A DNA stretch of 12,155 nucleotides from Rhodospirillaceae bacterium (GTDB taxonomy: Bacteria > Pseudomonadota > Alphaproteobacteria > MPNO01 > UBA2964), in assembly GCA_002724505.1 (NCBI GenBank), contig PBOV01000078.1, forward strand, positions 1 through 12,155. The letters run 5' to 3'. Positions 1 through 7,590 of this stretch are shown piece by piece; positions within the stretch are counted from its first letter, which is position 1, and the number at the start of each line of letters is the position of its first letter. The notes beneath the pieces were generated by a model that did not search any database, had not been told where the DNA came from, and saw nothing but the letters and a program-made list of their open reading frames with translations. Both the position numbers and the translations under genes were made by a program.

Positions 1-2
1 GT

Positions 3-353
3 AATGGCGGTGGCGACATTATCATTTTGGGTTCTGAAGCTGCAATGGCCGGCAAGAGAAAATCCACACTCTATTCAGCTGCCAAGTTTGGGCTGAGAGG
101 TTTTGCTAAATCTCTACGAGACGAGGTGGGTGCTTCTGGTATACGAGTTTGTTTGATCAACCCGGGTTTGGTTAGAAGCCCGTTCTTTAACAATTTGGAT
201 TTTGAACCCGGTGAATTTGAAAACAATGCTATAGCTCCCGATGACATAGCAAAAATTGTTTTAGAACTGTTGAATACTCGAAATGGTACAATTATTGATG
301 AAATTAATTTATCACCAGCTTCCAACTCAATTAATTTCAAACGAAGGAATTGA
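3..353 (+). CDS. Short-chain dehydrogenase/reductase, C-terminal part (5' end outside window)
   Basis: The frame is open from the window edge (first full codon at position 3) to the TGA at 351-353, so only about 116 C-terminal residues are visible. They show the second half of a classical SDR: a hydrophobic strand ending in the catalytic serine (IIILGSEAA), the YSAAK form of the YxxxK catalytic pair, and the strand and loop INPGLVRSPFF that follows it and normally closes over the nicotinamide. The Rossmann nucleotide-binding half (TGxxxGxG) must lie upstream. The C-terminal tail is short and polar and lacks the VDGG ending of many SDRs, so it is probably one of the broad 'SDR family oxidoreductase' group; the substrate cannot be read. 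A TTG at 27 could be mistaken for a start but lies within the core fold. A terminator-like hairpin begins at the stop codon, so this gene ends its transcription unit. Confidence 0.88.
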   Translation, partial: NGGGDIIILGSEAAMAGKRKSTLYSAAKFGLRGFAKSLRDEVGASGIRVCLINPGLVRSPFFNNLDFEPGEFENNAIAPDDIAKIVLELLNTRNGTIIDEINLSPASNSINFKRRN

Positions 354-380
354 GGCCCGTTCCGGTTGGGGCGGGCCTTT
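353..380 (+). terminator. Rho-independent terminator candidate after the partial SDR gene
   Basis: AGGCCCG (353-359) is perfectly complementary to CGGGCCT (372-378), with a 12-base loop, and the second arm runs into TTT (378-380). The hairpin starts on the last base of the SDR stop codon. The T tract is short, so termination may be partial. On the minus strand the hairpin is not followed by T's, so it probably serves only the plus-strand gene. Confidence 0.6.
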
Positions 381-387
381 CACCATT

Positions 388-404
388 AAAAGGTGTTAAG
401 CACC
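388..404 (-). terminator. Weak terminator candidate for the minus-strand lipoprotein gene
   Basis: Read on the minus strand, GGTG (404-401) pairs with CACC (395-392) across a 5-base loop and is followed by TTTT (391-388). It lies about 50 bases beyond the lipoprotein stop codon. A second small hairpin, GGGC-TTCC-GCCC (453-442), sits directly after that stop. Both stems are only 4 bp, so this is a weak call. Confidence 0.25.
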
Positions 405-453
405 ACGAACTGAAGGTTTTCCAGATCCATCATCGTGTTCCGGGCGGAAGCCC

Positions 454-1425
454 TCAGGTTTTATTTGCCGCAAAAAAATTTAGAACCCGGTCAATGACAC
501 CGTCCAAAAGTAGCCGATTTTTTCCGGAACCGGCTTCGCTAGTAAAGCATTTTTCTTTGATGAGTCGACGGGACGCCAGAGATCCGTCGGCGAATTGGAG
601 GGTACCTTCTTGTTTACGGATTACCGGATTAAAGCGACAACCGTTCACCGCCTTACCCCGGGTAATTCGGCCATCCGTACTAAAGAAGTGATTGCCCCCC
701 TCAATGACCGACAAGGTCACGTCAACCTCGGCAGCTCGAAGCAAGCGCACAAAATATTGGCACGGTTCAACATAATAGTGGCTTTCTGACCCTTTGATTA
801 ACAAAATTGGAAAGGGTACCTTCACCGGTTCCGAAATAACGTTGCACCCTGGCTCAGCAGATGCCACCGCGCGCCAATGGACAGATTTAAAATCTACACC
901 AATATCCACTGATTTGTTGACTTGCCCGGCTCCATAACTGAAGCCTGTGTAAAAAATATTGGCACGATCGAAACGGGCGTCCGAAGCCAAGATTGTTTTT
1001 AGGTCGAGCGCATACTGATGGGCGTTTGGAAATTTTGTTTTGTCTCCTGGTTGGATTCTAGTTTTGTAGAATGCATCAATGGCTGCCACCGCAAACCCAC
1101 GTTTTGTTCCCTCGTACACTAGGCGCGTGGAATACTCATCCGTCTGGCCCCTTCCCCCTGGGAAGACGATCCCGTCCCTACTACTCCCATGCTGAGTGAT
1201 AATCACAGGCAGAGGGCCTTTTGCCTTTAAGGGCATCGCAATCATTGCGATAACCGGTCTATATGACCCTCGGTTAGTGCTGTTAAATGTATATATTTTG
1301 GTTGTGTAGGTAGCCTTTTTTGCCGGTGCTGTGACACAAGCAGATACGCCAAGCACCCCGGCCAAAATTAATATCCTAACAAGGGAACGAAAAATTTTAA
1401 TTCCGATATTAATTACTCCGTTCAT
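454..1425 (-). CDS. Lipoprotein of the alpha/beta-hydrolase fold (dienelactone-hydrolase-like)
   Basis: A 323-residue protein with a lipoprotein signal: a hydrophobic segment (about residues 11-29) ends in the lipobox VSAC, which puts the lipidated cysteine at C30. The rest should sit on the periplasmic face of a membrane. The hydrolase features are an oxyanion-type stretch VIITQHGSS (about 74-82), the nucleophile elbow GFSYGAG with S163, a strand and loop PILLIKGSESHYYVEP (206-221) where the acid residue would lie (E214 or E220), and a late histidine in GGNHFF (H246). These suggest an esterase or peptidase-like serine hydrolase; the substrate is unknown. Four cysteines after the lipobox (C194, C222, and two in the C-terminal third) could form disulfides in the periplasm. 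The start is the ATG at 1425, which gives a normal signal sequence, although no clear ribosome binding site precedes it. It is separated by 118 bases from hspQ and is probably transcribed alone. Confidence 0.8.
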   Translation of the reverse strand: MNGVINIGIKIFRSLVRILILAGVLGVSACVTAPAKKATYTTKIYTFNSTNRGSYRPVIAMIAMPLKAKGPLPVIITQHGSSRDGIVFPGGRGQTDEYSTRLVYEGTKRGFAVAAIDAFYKTRIQPGDKTKFPNAHQYALDLKTILASDARFDRANIFYTGFSYGAGQVNKSVDIGVDFKSVHWRAVASAEPGCNVISEPVKVPFPILLIKGSESHYYVEPCQYFVRLLRAAEVDVTLSVIEGGNHFFSTDGRITRGKAVNGCRFNPVIRKQEGTLQFADGSLASRRLIKEKCFTSEAGSGKNRLLLDGVIDRVLNFFAANKT

Positions 1426-1442
1426 CTGAGTTAAGCACCCAG

Positions 1443-1465
1443 GGCGAGCTTTCGCCGACTTTTTT
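1443..1465 (+). other. Small hairpin with T tract in the leader of the lipoprotein gene
   Basis: GGCGA (1443-1447) pairs with TCGCC (1452-1456) around a GCTT loop, and TTTTTT follows at 1460-1465. On the plus strand this has the form of a terminator, but no plus-strand gene ends here. On the minus strand it lies between hspQ and the lipoprotein start codon, without a T tract. It may block antisense transcription into hspQ or be chance. Confidence 0.25.
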
Positions 1466-1543
1466 CAGGGGGGTCTAATTGGAGAGCAGTCTTTTAAACA
1501 GCATTACCTTGGGTGTCTATGGCTTTCTCAAAAATAATTAACT

Positions 1544-1861
1544 TTAATGGATAGCTTGACGACGAACATAAACGCCATCTCTTATTTCACCGAAAAAATG
1601 ATCGAGGACTGGGTGGAATACTGGTTTTCCGGTCAGATCAGATTCTAGGTTTCTCTCAGCGACATAAGTGGTGTGCTCTGCCTTGTGGACCAGTACGTGG
1701 TACCACGGCTCATCTTTAGGCGGATTAGTGTGCGCCATGGTATTGTACCATTCCTCTGTACCAGAAAAGCCCGCATCAACATCAATTACGACCCCACGAT
1801 AGTTGAAGCGCCTGTGATGAATCAGTTCGCCGACTTGAAATTTTGCCACCTTACCCTTCAT
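1544..1861 (-). CDS. hspQ: HspQ/YccV family protein (hemimethylated-DNA-binding type)
   Basis: A 105-residue protein beginning MKGKVAKFQVGELIHHRRFN. The family pattern is clear: an N-terminal KFxVGxLIHHRxFxYRGVVIDVDxxF barrel strand pair, then EEWY, the PWYHVLVH segment, TYVAERNLE, and the C-terminal PVFHPVLDHFF. Known HspQ proteins bind hemimethylated DNA and, in enterobacteria, act as a Lon protease specificity enhancer that helps remove DnaA and other substrates; that role here is by family only. The frame could start nine codons further upstream, but the ATG at 1861 is preceded by a strong AAAGGAGA ribosome binding site five bases away, and the family aligns from this methionine. It sits downstream of the molybdenum hydroxylase gene with a 104-base gap and has no functional link to it, so it probably has its own promoter. 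Confidence 0.9.
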   Translation of the reverse strand: MKGKVAKFQVGELIHHRRFNYRGVVIDVDAGFSGTEEWYNTMAHTNPPKDEPWYHVLVHKAEHTTYVAERNLESDLTGKPVFHPVLDHFFGEIRDGVYVRRQAIH

Positions 1862-1866
1862 CACAT

Positions 1867-1874
1867 TCTCCTTT
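1867..1874 (-). promoter_or_regulatory. Ribosome binding site that fixes the hspQ start
   Basis: On the minus strand this reads AAAGGAGA and ends five bases before the ATG at 1861-1859. It decides for the shorter start over an in-frame start at 1888, which has no such site. Confidence 0.75.
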
Positions 1875-1965
1875 CTTGTAGGGCCCATCCCGCACTTATT
1901 TCAGTAATTCGAAGCTTAAACAAACCAAAATTTTTTCATAAACTCAAAATAACTCGGCATGAGGA

Positions 1966-4287
1966 CTAAATGGTCGCTTCTCGAATAGCACGCCACACTT
2001 TTTCAGGTGTTGCCGGCATGTCCAGATGTTTGACTCCCAAGGGCGCTAAAGCGTCGACAACAGCGTTCATGATAGCAGCTAATGCCCCAACATTACCTGC
2101 CTCGCCAGCGCCTTTTGCCCCAAGGGGGTTTAGCTTTGTTGGCACAGGGTTATTTGAAAGATCAAAGCTACACATATCGTCTGCTCGCGGCATACCATAA
2201 TCGAGTAATGACCCTGTGATCAGCTGGCCCGCATCATCGTAAACAATTCTTTCACTAAAAACCTGGCCAATACCTTGCCCGATGCCTCCGTGGACTTGAC
2301 CTTCTAGCGTCAATTCATTGATCACAGTGCCCACATCGTCTGTCACTGAATACTTCACTATCTCGCATTTTCCAGTCTCCGGATCGATCTCAACCTCGAC
2401 CACGTGGCAGCCGTTAGGGAAGGTAGGAGCGTCAGGAACGAAGGTATCCGTCGCGAAAAGGCCAAGTTCCATCCCGTCGGGCACCGTATCACTCTTGTAC
2501 GCCGCACAGGCAACCTCAACCAGGTCAACCTGACTATCAGTCCCGACTACACGGAACTTACCGTTATCAAAAATGACATCCGTAGCTGCAACCTCAAGCA
2601 TATGCGCCGCAATCAGTTTACCTTTTCTCAAAATTTTGTCTGCAGCCCGCCTCGTGGCAGAGCCACCCAGGATCGCAGTGCGCGACGCATAGGAACCTCC
2701 GCCATAGGGCAGGAGATCAGTATCTCCAAATGACACGCGAACGTAATCGGTATCGATCCCCAGAGCATCTGATACCAATATTTTATACATGGTTTCGTGC
2801 CCCTGCCCCTGATCGGCTGAACCTGCGAGACAAGTCACCGCACCCGATTGATCAAATTGCAAGCTTACCGTTTCGCCAAACATCTGGGCCGTCTGCTCAA
2901 TAAAGTTCGCGATACCTATCCCACGTAGTTTCCCTTTTAGGCGTGAATTTTCCAAACGCGCCTCGAAATCTTGATATCCGGCCATGGCGAGGGTGGCCTC
3001 CATGTTTCTGCCGAATTCTCCGCAATCTAGCGTGTAGACCAGACCTGTCTTGAACGGCATATCCTCAGGCGCAACCATGTTGAAGCGGCGTATCTCTGCA
3101 GGATCCATATTAATCTCGCGAGCAGCGTTATCAATCAGACGTTCAATAATATAAGCGGCCTCTGGCCGACCACTGCCTCGATACGGACCATTTGGGCTAG
3201 TGTTGGTAAAGACAGCGGAAGCCTCGGCATAGATAAGGGGTGTCTTATAGGTGGCGGCAAGTCCACCAAGGTGACTGACCGGCGAGATTGTACCGAAAGG
3301 ATCCAGCCAGGCCCCGATGTTGCATGTACTAACCACCTTGAGCGCTAAAAACTTTCCATCATCGCCGAGTGCCAATTCTGCGTCGGTGACCTGGTCACGG
3401 TCATGGTAATCGGTCGCAAGTCCCTCGCTGCGCTCGGAGACCCAGCGGACTGGCCGCCCAACTTTGCGAGCGGCCCAAAGACAAGCATGGTTTTCAGGGG
3501 CCATTGCCTGCTTCATACCAAAACTGCCCCCGACGTCGGGGGAAATTATCTTAACCGATGTCTCTGGTACACCTAAGACCGACTGCGCCAGAGTTTTACG
3601 AGTCATGTGAGGTAACTGGGCACCTGCATATAGGATATGTCGGTCGAACCGCGCATCATACTGGCCAATGCAATTACGTGGTTCCATCGTAGTTGGTGTA
3701 ACCCGGTTCAGTCTGGTGCAGAGACGTGTAACATGGTGCGCGGAAACTATCGTAGCGTCCACAGCCTCCTTGTCCCCAGCAGCATAAAAATAGCTTTCAT
3801 TGTCCAGGCACCCCTGGTGAAGTACGGGTGCCTCCGGCTTCCGCGCATCTAAACCATCGATAAGTGCAGGTAATGGCTCGTAGTCGACGATAATAGTCTC
3901 CGCCGCGTCCTTTCCTATATTGACGGTCTCCGCAATTATCATAACAACAATATCGCCAACCATTCTAACGGTATCAGGTTCGATAGCATGGCGGGTCGGG
4001 CAGAATTGCGGGCTTCCGTCCCGTTGCGCACGTGGAATTTCGATAGTGTGCTGCCCAAGGCCATCTAACAACCAATCGGCCCCAGTATAGACGGCGATGA
4101 CACCCGGCATTTTCCGAGCGATAGCACAATCTATGCCAAGAATCCTCGCGTGCGCATGGGGTGAGCGCAACATATAAGCATGGCATTCTCTTGGCAGCCT
4201 TAGGTCATCGACATACTGCCCCCCACCGCGCAGTAATCTCGGATCTTCCGTGCGGGAGACCGCCTGTCCCAATGCAAACTTTCCCAA
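1966..4287 (-). CDS. Molybdenum hydroxylase large (molybdopterin-binding) subunit, xanthine dehydrogenase/CoxL family
   Basis: At 773 residues this is the full length of the large subunit of the family. The N-terminal domain begins GQAVSRTEDPRLLRGGGQYVDD (about 7-28), as in CoxL-like and isoquinoline 1-oxidoreductase-like proteins. Cofactor-loop motifs follow in order: GGSFGMKQ (253-260), GPYRGSGRPEAAYIIERL (367-384), GSADQGQGHETM (489-500), GGSYASRTA (530-538) and GAKGAGEAG (723-731), which carries the catalytic glutamate E729. The substrate loop is YRGSGR, not the VAYRCSFR of form I CO dehydrogenase, so it is not a true CO dehydrogenase; the substrate is more likely an aldehyde or N-heterocycle. 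Such enzymes normally need a 2Fe-2S subunit and an FAD subunit. Neither is encoded nearby: MFS transporter upstream, hspQ downstream. The start is a TTG at 4287 with GAGAGG five bases upstream, and it matches the family N-terminus exactly. Confidence 0.92.
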   Translation of the reverse strand: MGKFALGQAVSRTEDPRLLRGGGQYVDDLRLPRECHAYMLRSPHAHARILGIDCAIARKMPGVIAVYTGADWLLDGLGQHTIEIPRAQRDGSPQFCPTRHAIEPDTVRMVGDIVVMIIAETVNIGKDAAETIIVDYEPLPALIDGLDARKPEAPVLHQGCLDNESYFYAAGDKEAVDATIVSAHHVTRLCTRLNRVTPTTMEPRNCIGQYDARFDRHILYAGAQLPHMTRKTLAQSVLGVPETSVKIISPDVGGSFGMKQAMAPENHACLWAARKVGRPVRWVSERSEGLATDYHDRDQVTDAELALGDDGKFLALKVVSTCNIGAWLDPFGTISPVSHLGGLAATYKTPLIYAEASAVFTNTSPNGPYRGSGRPEAAYIIERLIDNAAREINMDPAEIRRFNMVAPEDMPFKTGLVYTLDCGEFGRNMEATLAMAGYQDFEARLENSRLKGKLRGIGIANFIEQTAQMFGETVSLQFDQSGAVTCLAGSADQGQGHETMYKILVSDALGIDTDYVRVSFGDTDLLPYGGGSYASRTAILGGSATRRAADKILRKGKLIAAHMLEVAATDVIFDNGKFRVVGTDSQVDLVEVACAAYKSDTVPDGMELGLFATDTFVPDAPTFPNGCHVVEVEIDPETGKCEIVKYSVTDDVGTVINELTLEGQVHGGIGQGIGQVFSERIVYDDAGQLITGSLLDYGMPRADDMCSFDLSNNPVPTKLNPLGAKGAGEAGNVGALAAIMNAVVDALAPLGVKHLDMPATPEKVWRAIREATI

Positions 4288-4399
4288 GTTGCCCTCTCTT
4301 TTCTTTTAGTAATAGGCCGAAACTAATTATCTAGGGAAACGGCGTAAAACAAATATGCAACAAGAATTCAAAAAAAGACCGTTCCAAATGCCAAATAAG

Positions 4400-5533
4400 T
4401 CATTTCTGATTTGACCTTTGAAACAAAATGCTTATGAGAACAATCATTGTTGTAAACCAATAGATATCGCTCAGAGAGAGCATACTGATAATTGCACCGA
4501 GAATTAGGGGGCCTGCAGCTGCACCAACGTCACGCCACGTTTGTCCAACGGCAAGCCGATGAATTGTTTCATCGTCGCGCGTACGATTAGCTATTTCCGC
4601 CGACCACAAGACAGCAATTAAGGCGCGAGCTGCCACGACTAAAATCCCACCTAAAAAGGCAAGCCCCCCTGCAAGAAGGGCAAAACCGAGTGCCAAAACA
4701 CCAGTTGAAATTAAGAGAAGCCTCCCTGCACCAAAACGATCGCCCATGATACCCCCAACAGGGGAAAGTGAAGCTTCCATCACCCGTCGTAAACCAATTA
4801 ATAACCCGCCGGTGATCATAGCTGTACCAACCGAGCTCGTTTGGGCGATTGTCAGCGTAATCCCGATAGCAAAGACCCCATCAACAGTAAGACCTATAAT
4901 TAAAAGAAAGAGATCAAACTTTTTTGGTTTAGGAAACCAACGGTTTTTTTTAGGTTTAATTTTACGTCCTTCTTTAGGCAACATAAAAGCAATGGGTAAA
5001 CTCAAGCTTGTAATTATACCGAGACAAATGAAAATATTCTTGGGTCCTATTTCAACTGCAACCCAAGGACCAATCAAAAGAACAAGCGATGGGCCAATTG
5101 AATGGATAGCTCTGCTCCAGCCCATATTTGTTCCAGCCTTGGTACGGTCTGATACAGCGTAAGAAAAAATCACAAGCGTCAATGTTGCAAAAGAAAGGCC
5201 CCAAAGAAGTCGTGCCGCAAGCAAAATCATCGGACCTTCACCGAATCCGTAACCAAGCGTAGAAATGGTCGATGCAACTGCACCAACGATTGCTAAATTT
5301 CTTGGGCTGGTGCGCTGGGCTAAAAGTGCTATCGGACCTAGAGTAAAGATCCTTATTATTCTATTGGCAGCCAATAGCACACCAACCCAGAAAATTGTAA
5401 TTCCGAATGCAGGCGCATTGACAGGCAGCACCACGTATATCAATGCATCCCCAAGAATTGCGAAGGACATGACGCCGGCAGACAACAAGGTAGGACCAAT
5501 ACCGTAGACAGGTTGTTTCCTATTTACCGCCAA
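4400..5533 (-). CDS. Major facilitator superfamily (MFS) transporter
   Basis: A 377-residue integral membrane protein with 11 to 12 predicted helices. It has a two-half layout: helices from about 11 to 185, a charged, lysine-rich central loop (187-205: KEGRKIKPKKNRWFPKPKK), then helices from about 206 to 372. The MFS loop signature (motif A, GxxxDRxGxRR-like) is recognisable as GGIMGDRFGAGRLLL (260-274) in the second half, and the first-half equivalent is degenerate (RIIRIFTLGPIALLAQRTSPR). Substrate and direction cannot be inferred. It lies 112 bases upstream of the molybdenum hydroxylase gene on the same strand and may share its transcript. The start is uncertain: the TTG at 5533 has no ribosome binding site but gives a sensible short tail before helix 1; M22 would cut into that helix. 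A 19-codon reading frame overlaps this TTG in another phase. Confidence 0.85.
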   Translation of the reverse strand: MAVNRKQPVYGIGPTLLSAGVMSFAILGDALIYVVLPVNAPAFGITIFWVGVLLAANRIIRIFTLGPIALLAQRTSPRNLAIVGAVASTISTLGYGFGEGPMILLAARLLWGLSFATLTLVIFSYAVSDRTKAGTNMGWSRAIHSIGPSLVLLIGPWVAVEIGPKNIFICLGIITSLSLPIAFMLPKEGRKIKPKKNRWFPKPKKFDLFLLIIGLTVDGVFAIGITLTIAQTSSVGTAMITGGLLIGLRRVMEASLSPVGGIMGDRFGAGRLLLISTGVLALGFALLAGGLAFLGGILVVAARALIAVLWSAEIANRTRDDETIHRLAVGQTWRDVGAAAGPLILGAIISMLSLSDIYWFTTMIVLISILFQRSNQK

Positions 5534-5862
5534 GGCAAACGCGTAATCATTATAAGAACGAATATCTTAATCCAGATTTTCATACTAGAATTCTGACATA
5601 AAAATTTGTAATTACAATTTTTTAACTCCCGGAGCCGTCAAGCTAAAGTTTGCATGGAAAGAAAATTCTTCCTGAAATTTTTTCGTTTTGAAAAAGCCAC
5701 CCCAACGATGATAACTTCCTCGTTTGGGATTTGATTTCTTGGCGATGACCCAAGAAAGAACATCAACAACCAAAATAGCTTGACGACTCATAGGGGTTAA
5801 AAAAATTGATATAAATTATTTCCTTGTGGTTTTTAAAAATGGTCGTGGCGTGATGGTTTTCC
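5534..5862. other. Intergenic region between the MFS and SDR genes
   Basis: These 329 bases lie between two minus-strand genes and so form the region upstream of the MFS transporter. They are AT-rich with several T and A runs. On the minus strand they hold a 59-codon frame (5791-5612) and a 19-codon frame (5583-5524) that overlaps the MFS start. I see no strong inverted repeat, no copy of the IclR-type operator, and no RNA gene I recognise. A plus-strand TTGACG-N-TATAAA-like pattern near 5780-5816 faces into the 3' end of the SDR gene and probably has no meaning. Confidence 0.6.
5612..5791 (-). CDS. Possible small protein, 59 residues, unrecognised
   Basis: An ATG-started frame of 59 codons ending in TAA fills much of the 329-base gap upstream of the MFS gene. 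The predicted product has a hydrophobic start (AILVVDVLSWVIA, about 5-17) followed by a basic and aromatic stretch (KKSNPKRGSYHRWGGFF, 18-34) and a polar tail. There is no Shine-Dalgarno sequence before the ATG (the upstream bases are AACCCCT). I do not recognise a family. It could be a real small protein, a remnant of a longer gene, or a chance frame in an AT-rich gap. Confidence 0.22.
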   Translation of the reverse strand: MSRQAILVVDVLSWVIAKKSNPKRGSYHRWGGFFKTKKFQEEFSFHANFSLTAPGVKKL

Positions 5863-6651
5863 TCAAGAAATATTTAGACCAAGCATATCTCCCGAGTTCA
5901 GGGCCGCCATGCCACCATCCACGGTGATGTCAATCCCTCTCAGCCACTGGCTACCAGATCCCGCAAGAAACAGTATCACTTTCGCGACATCCTCTGCGTT
6001 GGCTGGTCTTCCAACGCGGGCTATATTCTTTGATGCTCGTTCGCCAAATGCTGACATAAAGTCGTCTAAAATACCTGTAGCTACCGCCCCAGGGCTGACC
6101 GTATTGAAACGAATGCCACGGGCGATAGATTTCTCGGTCTCAGCAATACTCCAAGCAATGATTGCCTCTTTAGACAGGTTGTAAGCTCGTATAGAATCGA
6201 TGTCATTTTTCGCACAAAAACTTTCGGTGTCAGCGTCCTCTCCAAGAGCTAGAAACGATTTAACCTGATCAATATTCTCCTGCCAAAAGGCACCCGCACG
6301 TGAAGCGACATTAATAATTGAGGCTCCATTAACTAATTGACCCATCAAACGTTGTGTGAGTTGTCGTGTTCCAAGGAAATTGACTTTAAGTATCTTTGCT
6401 TGAAGGCCGTCACGTGGCGGTAATCCAGCAATGTTGCACAGGATATTAATATCCTCATTGATCACCCTAGAAGCAGATTTGATTGATTTAGGATCCGAGA
6501 GATCGAGTTTGATGAAACGTTCAATATTATCGTGTGTTTCTATAATATCTAAACCAGTCACTTTGATGCCTTTCGCCGAGAGCATCTTGGCAACCTCCGC
6601 TCCAATACCGCTGGCTACACCTGTAACAATGGCGTGTTTACCCTTCATCAT
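5863..6651 (-). CDS. SDR oxidoreductase resembling coniferyl-alcohol dehydrogenase
   Basis: A 262-residue classical SDR, counted from the ATG at 6651. The nucleotide loop TGVASGIG (10-17) is followed by D35 after the second strand, suggesting NAD(H). Next come DLSD (50-53), NIAG (73-76), the structural asparagine N91, catalytic S117 in INVASRAG, and Y157-x3-K161 (YNLSK). The end is typical: VSPGAVATGIL, then RPANAEDVAKVILFLAGSGSQWLRGIDITVDGGMA. The GVASGIG loop, the CNIAG phrase, the insertion between S117 and Y157, and the SQWLRGIDITVDGG ending match proteins called coniferyl-alcohol dehydrogenase or 3-alpha-hydroxysteroid-dehydrogenase-like, which oxidise aromatic or alicyclic alcohols; the true substrate is unknown. 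The frame extends to a TTG at 6678, but the ATG at 6651 (with AAGG a few bases upstream) fits the family start. An IclR-type operator-like site lies about 90 bases upstream, so it is probably controlled by the neighbouring regulator. Confidence 0.88.
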   Translation of the reverse strand: MMKGKHAIVTGVASGIGAEVAKMLSAKGIKVTGLDIIETHDNIERFIKLDLSDPKSIKSASRVINEDINILCNIAGLPPRDGLQAKILKVNFLGTRQLTQRLMGQLVNGASIINVASRAGAFWQENIDQVKSFLALGEDADTESFCAKNDIDSIRAYNLSKEAIIAWSIAETEKSIARGIRFNTVSPGAVATGILDDFMSAFGERASKNIARVGRPANAEDVAKVILFLAGSGSQWLRGIDITVDGGMAALNSGDMLGLNIS

Positions 6652-6738
6652 TTTTCTGCCTTGGTTAGATTTAATCAATATGCCTCAATCGCTAAAAATT
6701 GTGTGCGATAAAGATCCTTTGATCAATTGTTCTAAAAT

Positions 6739-6761
6739 CTTGTGCCACAGAGCGGCTTGCA
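6739..6761. promoter_or_regulatory. Second, imperfect IclR-type operator candidate upstream of the SDR gene
   Basis: TGTGCCACAGAGCGGC (6741-6756) matches the core of the perfect palindrome at 7591-7613 in 15 of 16 positions and in the same orientation. The left arm and the inner part of the right arm are kept; the outer right arm is lost. It lies just after the IclR stop codon and about 90 bases upstream of the SDR ATG, a natural place for control of that gene. Confidence 0.6.
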
Positions 6762-6768
6762 TCATCAG

Positions 6769-7584
6769 CTATTGGAGAAAGGTTTTTTTGGTAAGGTTTA
6801 AATCCGCTGAAATCGCATCCGCTGTAAGTTGCAATCTTTTTAGAAACCTTGAAGCGAAAGCCTCATGTTCTAAATAAATGCGGGTCCACATTAAAGTAAG
6901 CGCCCCTAATAGTTCACCATCACCTTTGCGCACAGGAACAGCAATAGCATTAAGTTTGTCATCGGGGGTACTTTCACCCAAATAGCCTGCACGTCGGAAC
7001 CCATAACCAGCTTTCCGCATGAGAAATAATTCATATTTAAGTTTCTCCAATGTAAGGCCAAATCGGGTAGGACCAAAGATGGGGTGCTTTGTTGTTTCTT
7101 TATAAAGAGAATCTAAACTCTCTTCGTCTAAACTCATTAGAAAAGCACGTCCTCCGGCCGAGCCAAAAATATTGACCTCAAGGTCGATACCACCACCGTG
7201 AACATGGAAGGGACTTAATACGCGGGTAGATTCGACAATTCGCATTCTCGATTCGTGACGCATATGGAGGTCTGATGGCCAGCCGATTTCTGTGGTCAAT
7301 GCTTGCATATGAGGCAATGCAGCTTCAACTATTTCTGCAGTAGCTGGAGAAGCTTCCGCTCTAGAAAGCGTAGGAAGTGATATGCTTATACGATAAAGTC
7401 GGTCATTCAGCCCTTGTCGTACTAACCTGCGTTTAACTAATGTCGCCAAAAGCCGACGCAGTGTCGATTTAGGTAGTTTGGTCAATTCGTGTAATAGATG
7501 AAGCGAACACGCACCGTGTCCTCCCAGCGCCTCCAGCACCGAAATACCTCTATCCAACGAACGATTTCCCAATTGACGTTTCAT
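6769..7584 (-). CDS. IclR-family transcriptional regulator
   Basis: A 271-residue regulator counted from the ATG at 7584. The N-terminal winged helix-turn-helix is typical: SLDRGISVLEALG (9-21), CSLHLLHELTKLPKSTLRRLLATLVKRRLVRQ (26-57), then the wing. The C-terminal effector-binding domain (about 85-265) contains the GSAGGRAFLMSL helix (141-152), the segment GYGFRRAGYLGESTPDDKLNAIAVPV (193-218) and GELLGALTLMW (223-233), as in aromatic and carboxylic-acid sensing IclR proteins. The ligand cannot be read. The frame extends to a GTG at 7647, but a 23-base palindrome lies within that extension and the family usually starts just before the HTH, so 7584 is preferred; no ribosome binding site is evident for either. 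It diverges from the selenoprotein-TRAP genes and is followed by the SDR gene, and candidate operators stand before both. Confidence 0.92.
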   Translation of the reverse strand: MKRQLGNRSLDRGISVLEALGGHGACSLHLLHELTKLPKSTLRRLLATLVKRRLVRQGLNDRLYRISISLPTLSRAEASPATAEIVEAALPHMQALTTEIGWPSDLHMRHESRMRIVESTRVLSPFHVHGGGIDLEVNIFGSAGGRAFLMSLDEESLDSLYKETTKHPIFGPTRFGLTLEKLKYELFLMRKAGYGFRRAGYLGESTPDDKLNAIAVPVRKGDGELLGALTLMWTRIYLEHEAFASRFLKRLQLTADAISADLNLTKKTFLQ

Positions 7585-7590
7585 TAAATT

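Noticed and set aside
1966..4287. Carbon monoxide dehydrogenase (coxL)
   Set aside because: The form I active-site loop (VAYRCSFR) is absent; YRGSGR is found, and no coxM or coxS genes are adjacent.
1552..5788. Eleven-base string AGCTTGACGAC present near 1552 and near 5778
   Set aside because: Only 11 bases, one copy is inside the hspQ coding end, and no further similarity surrounds either copy; chance is enough.
5780..5816. Plus-strand promoter-like TTGACG and TATAAA pattern
   Set aside because: No plus-strand gene follows; it points into the 3' end of the minus-strand SDR gene, and such matches are common in AT-rich gaps.
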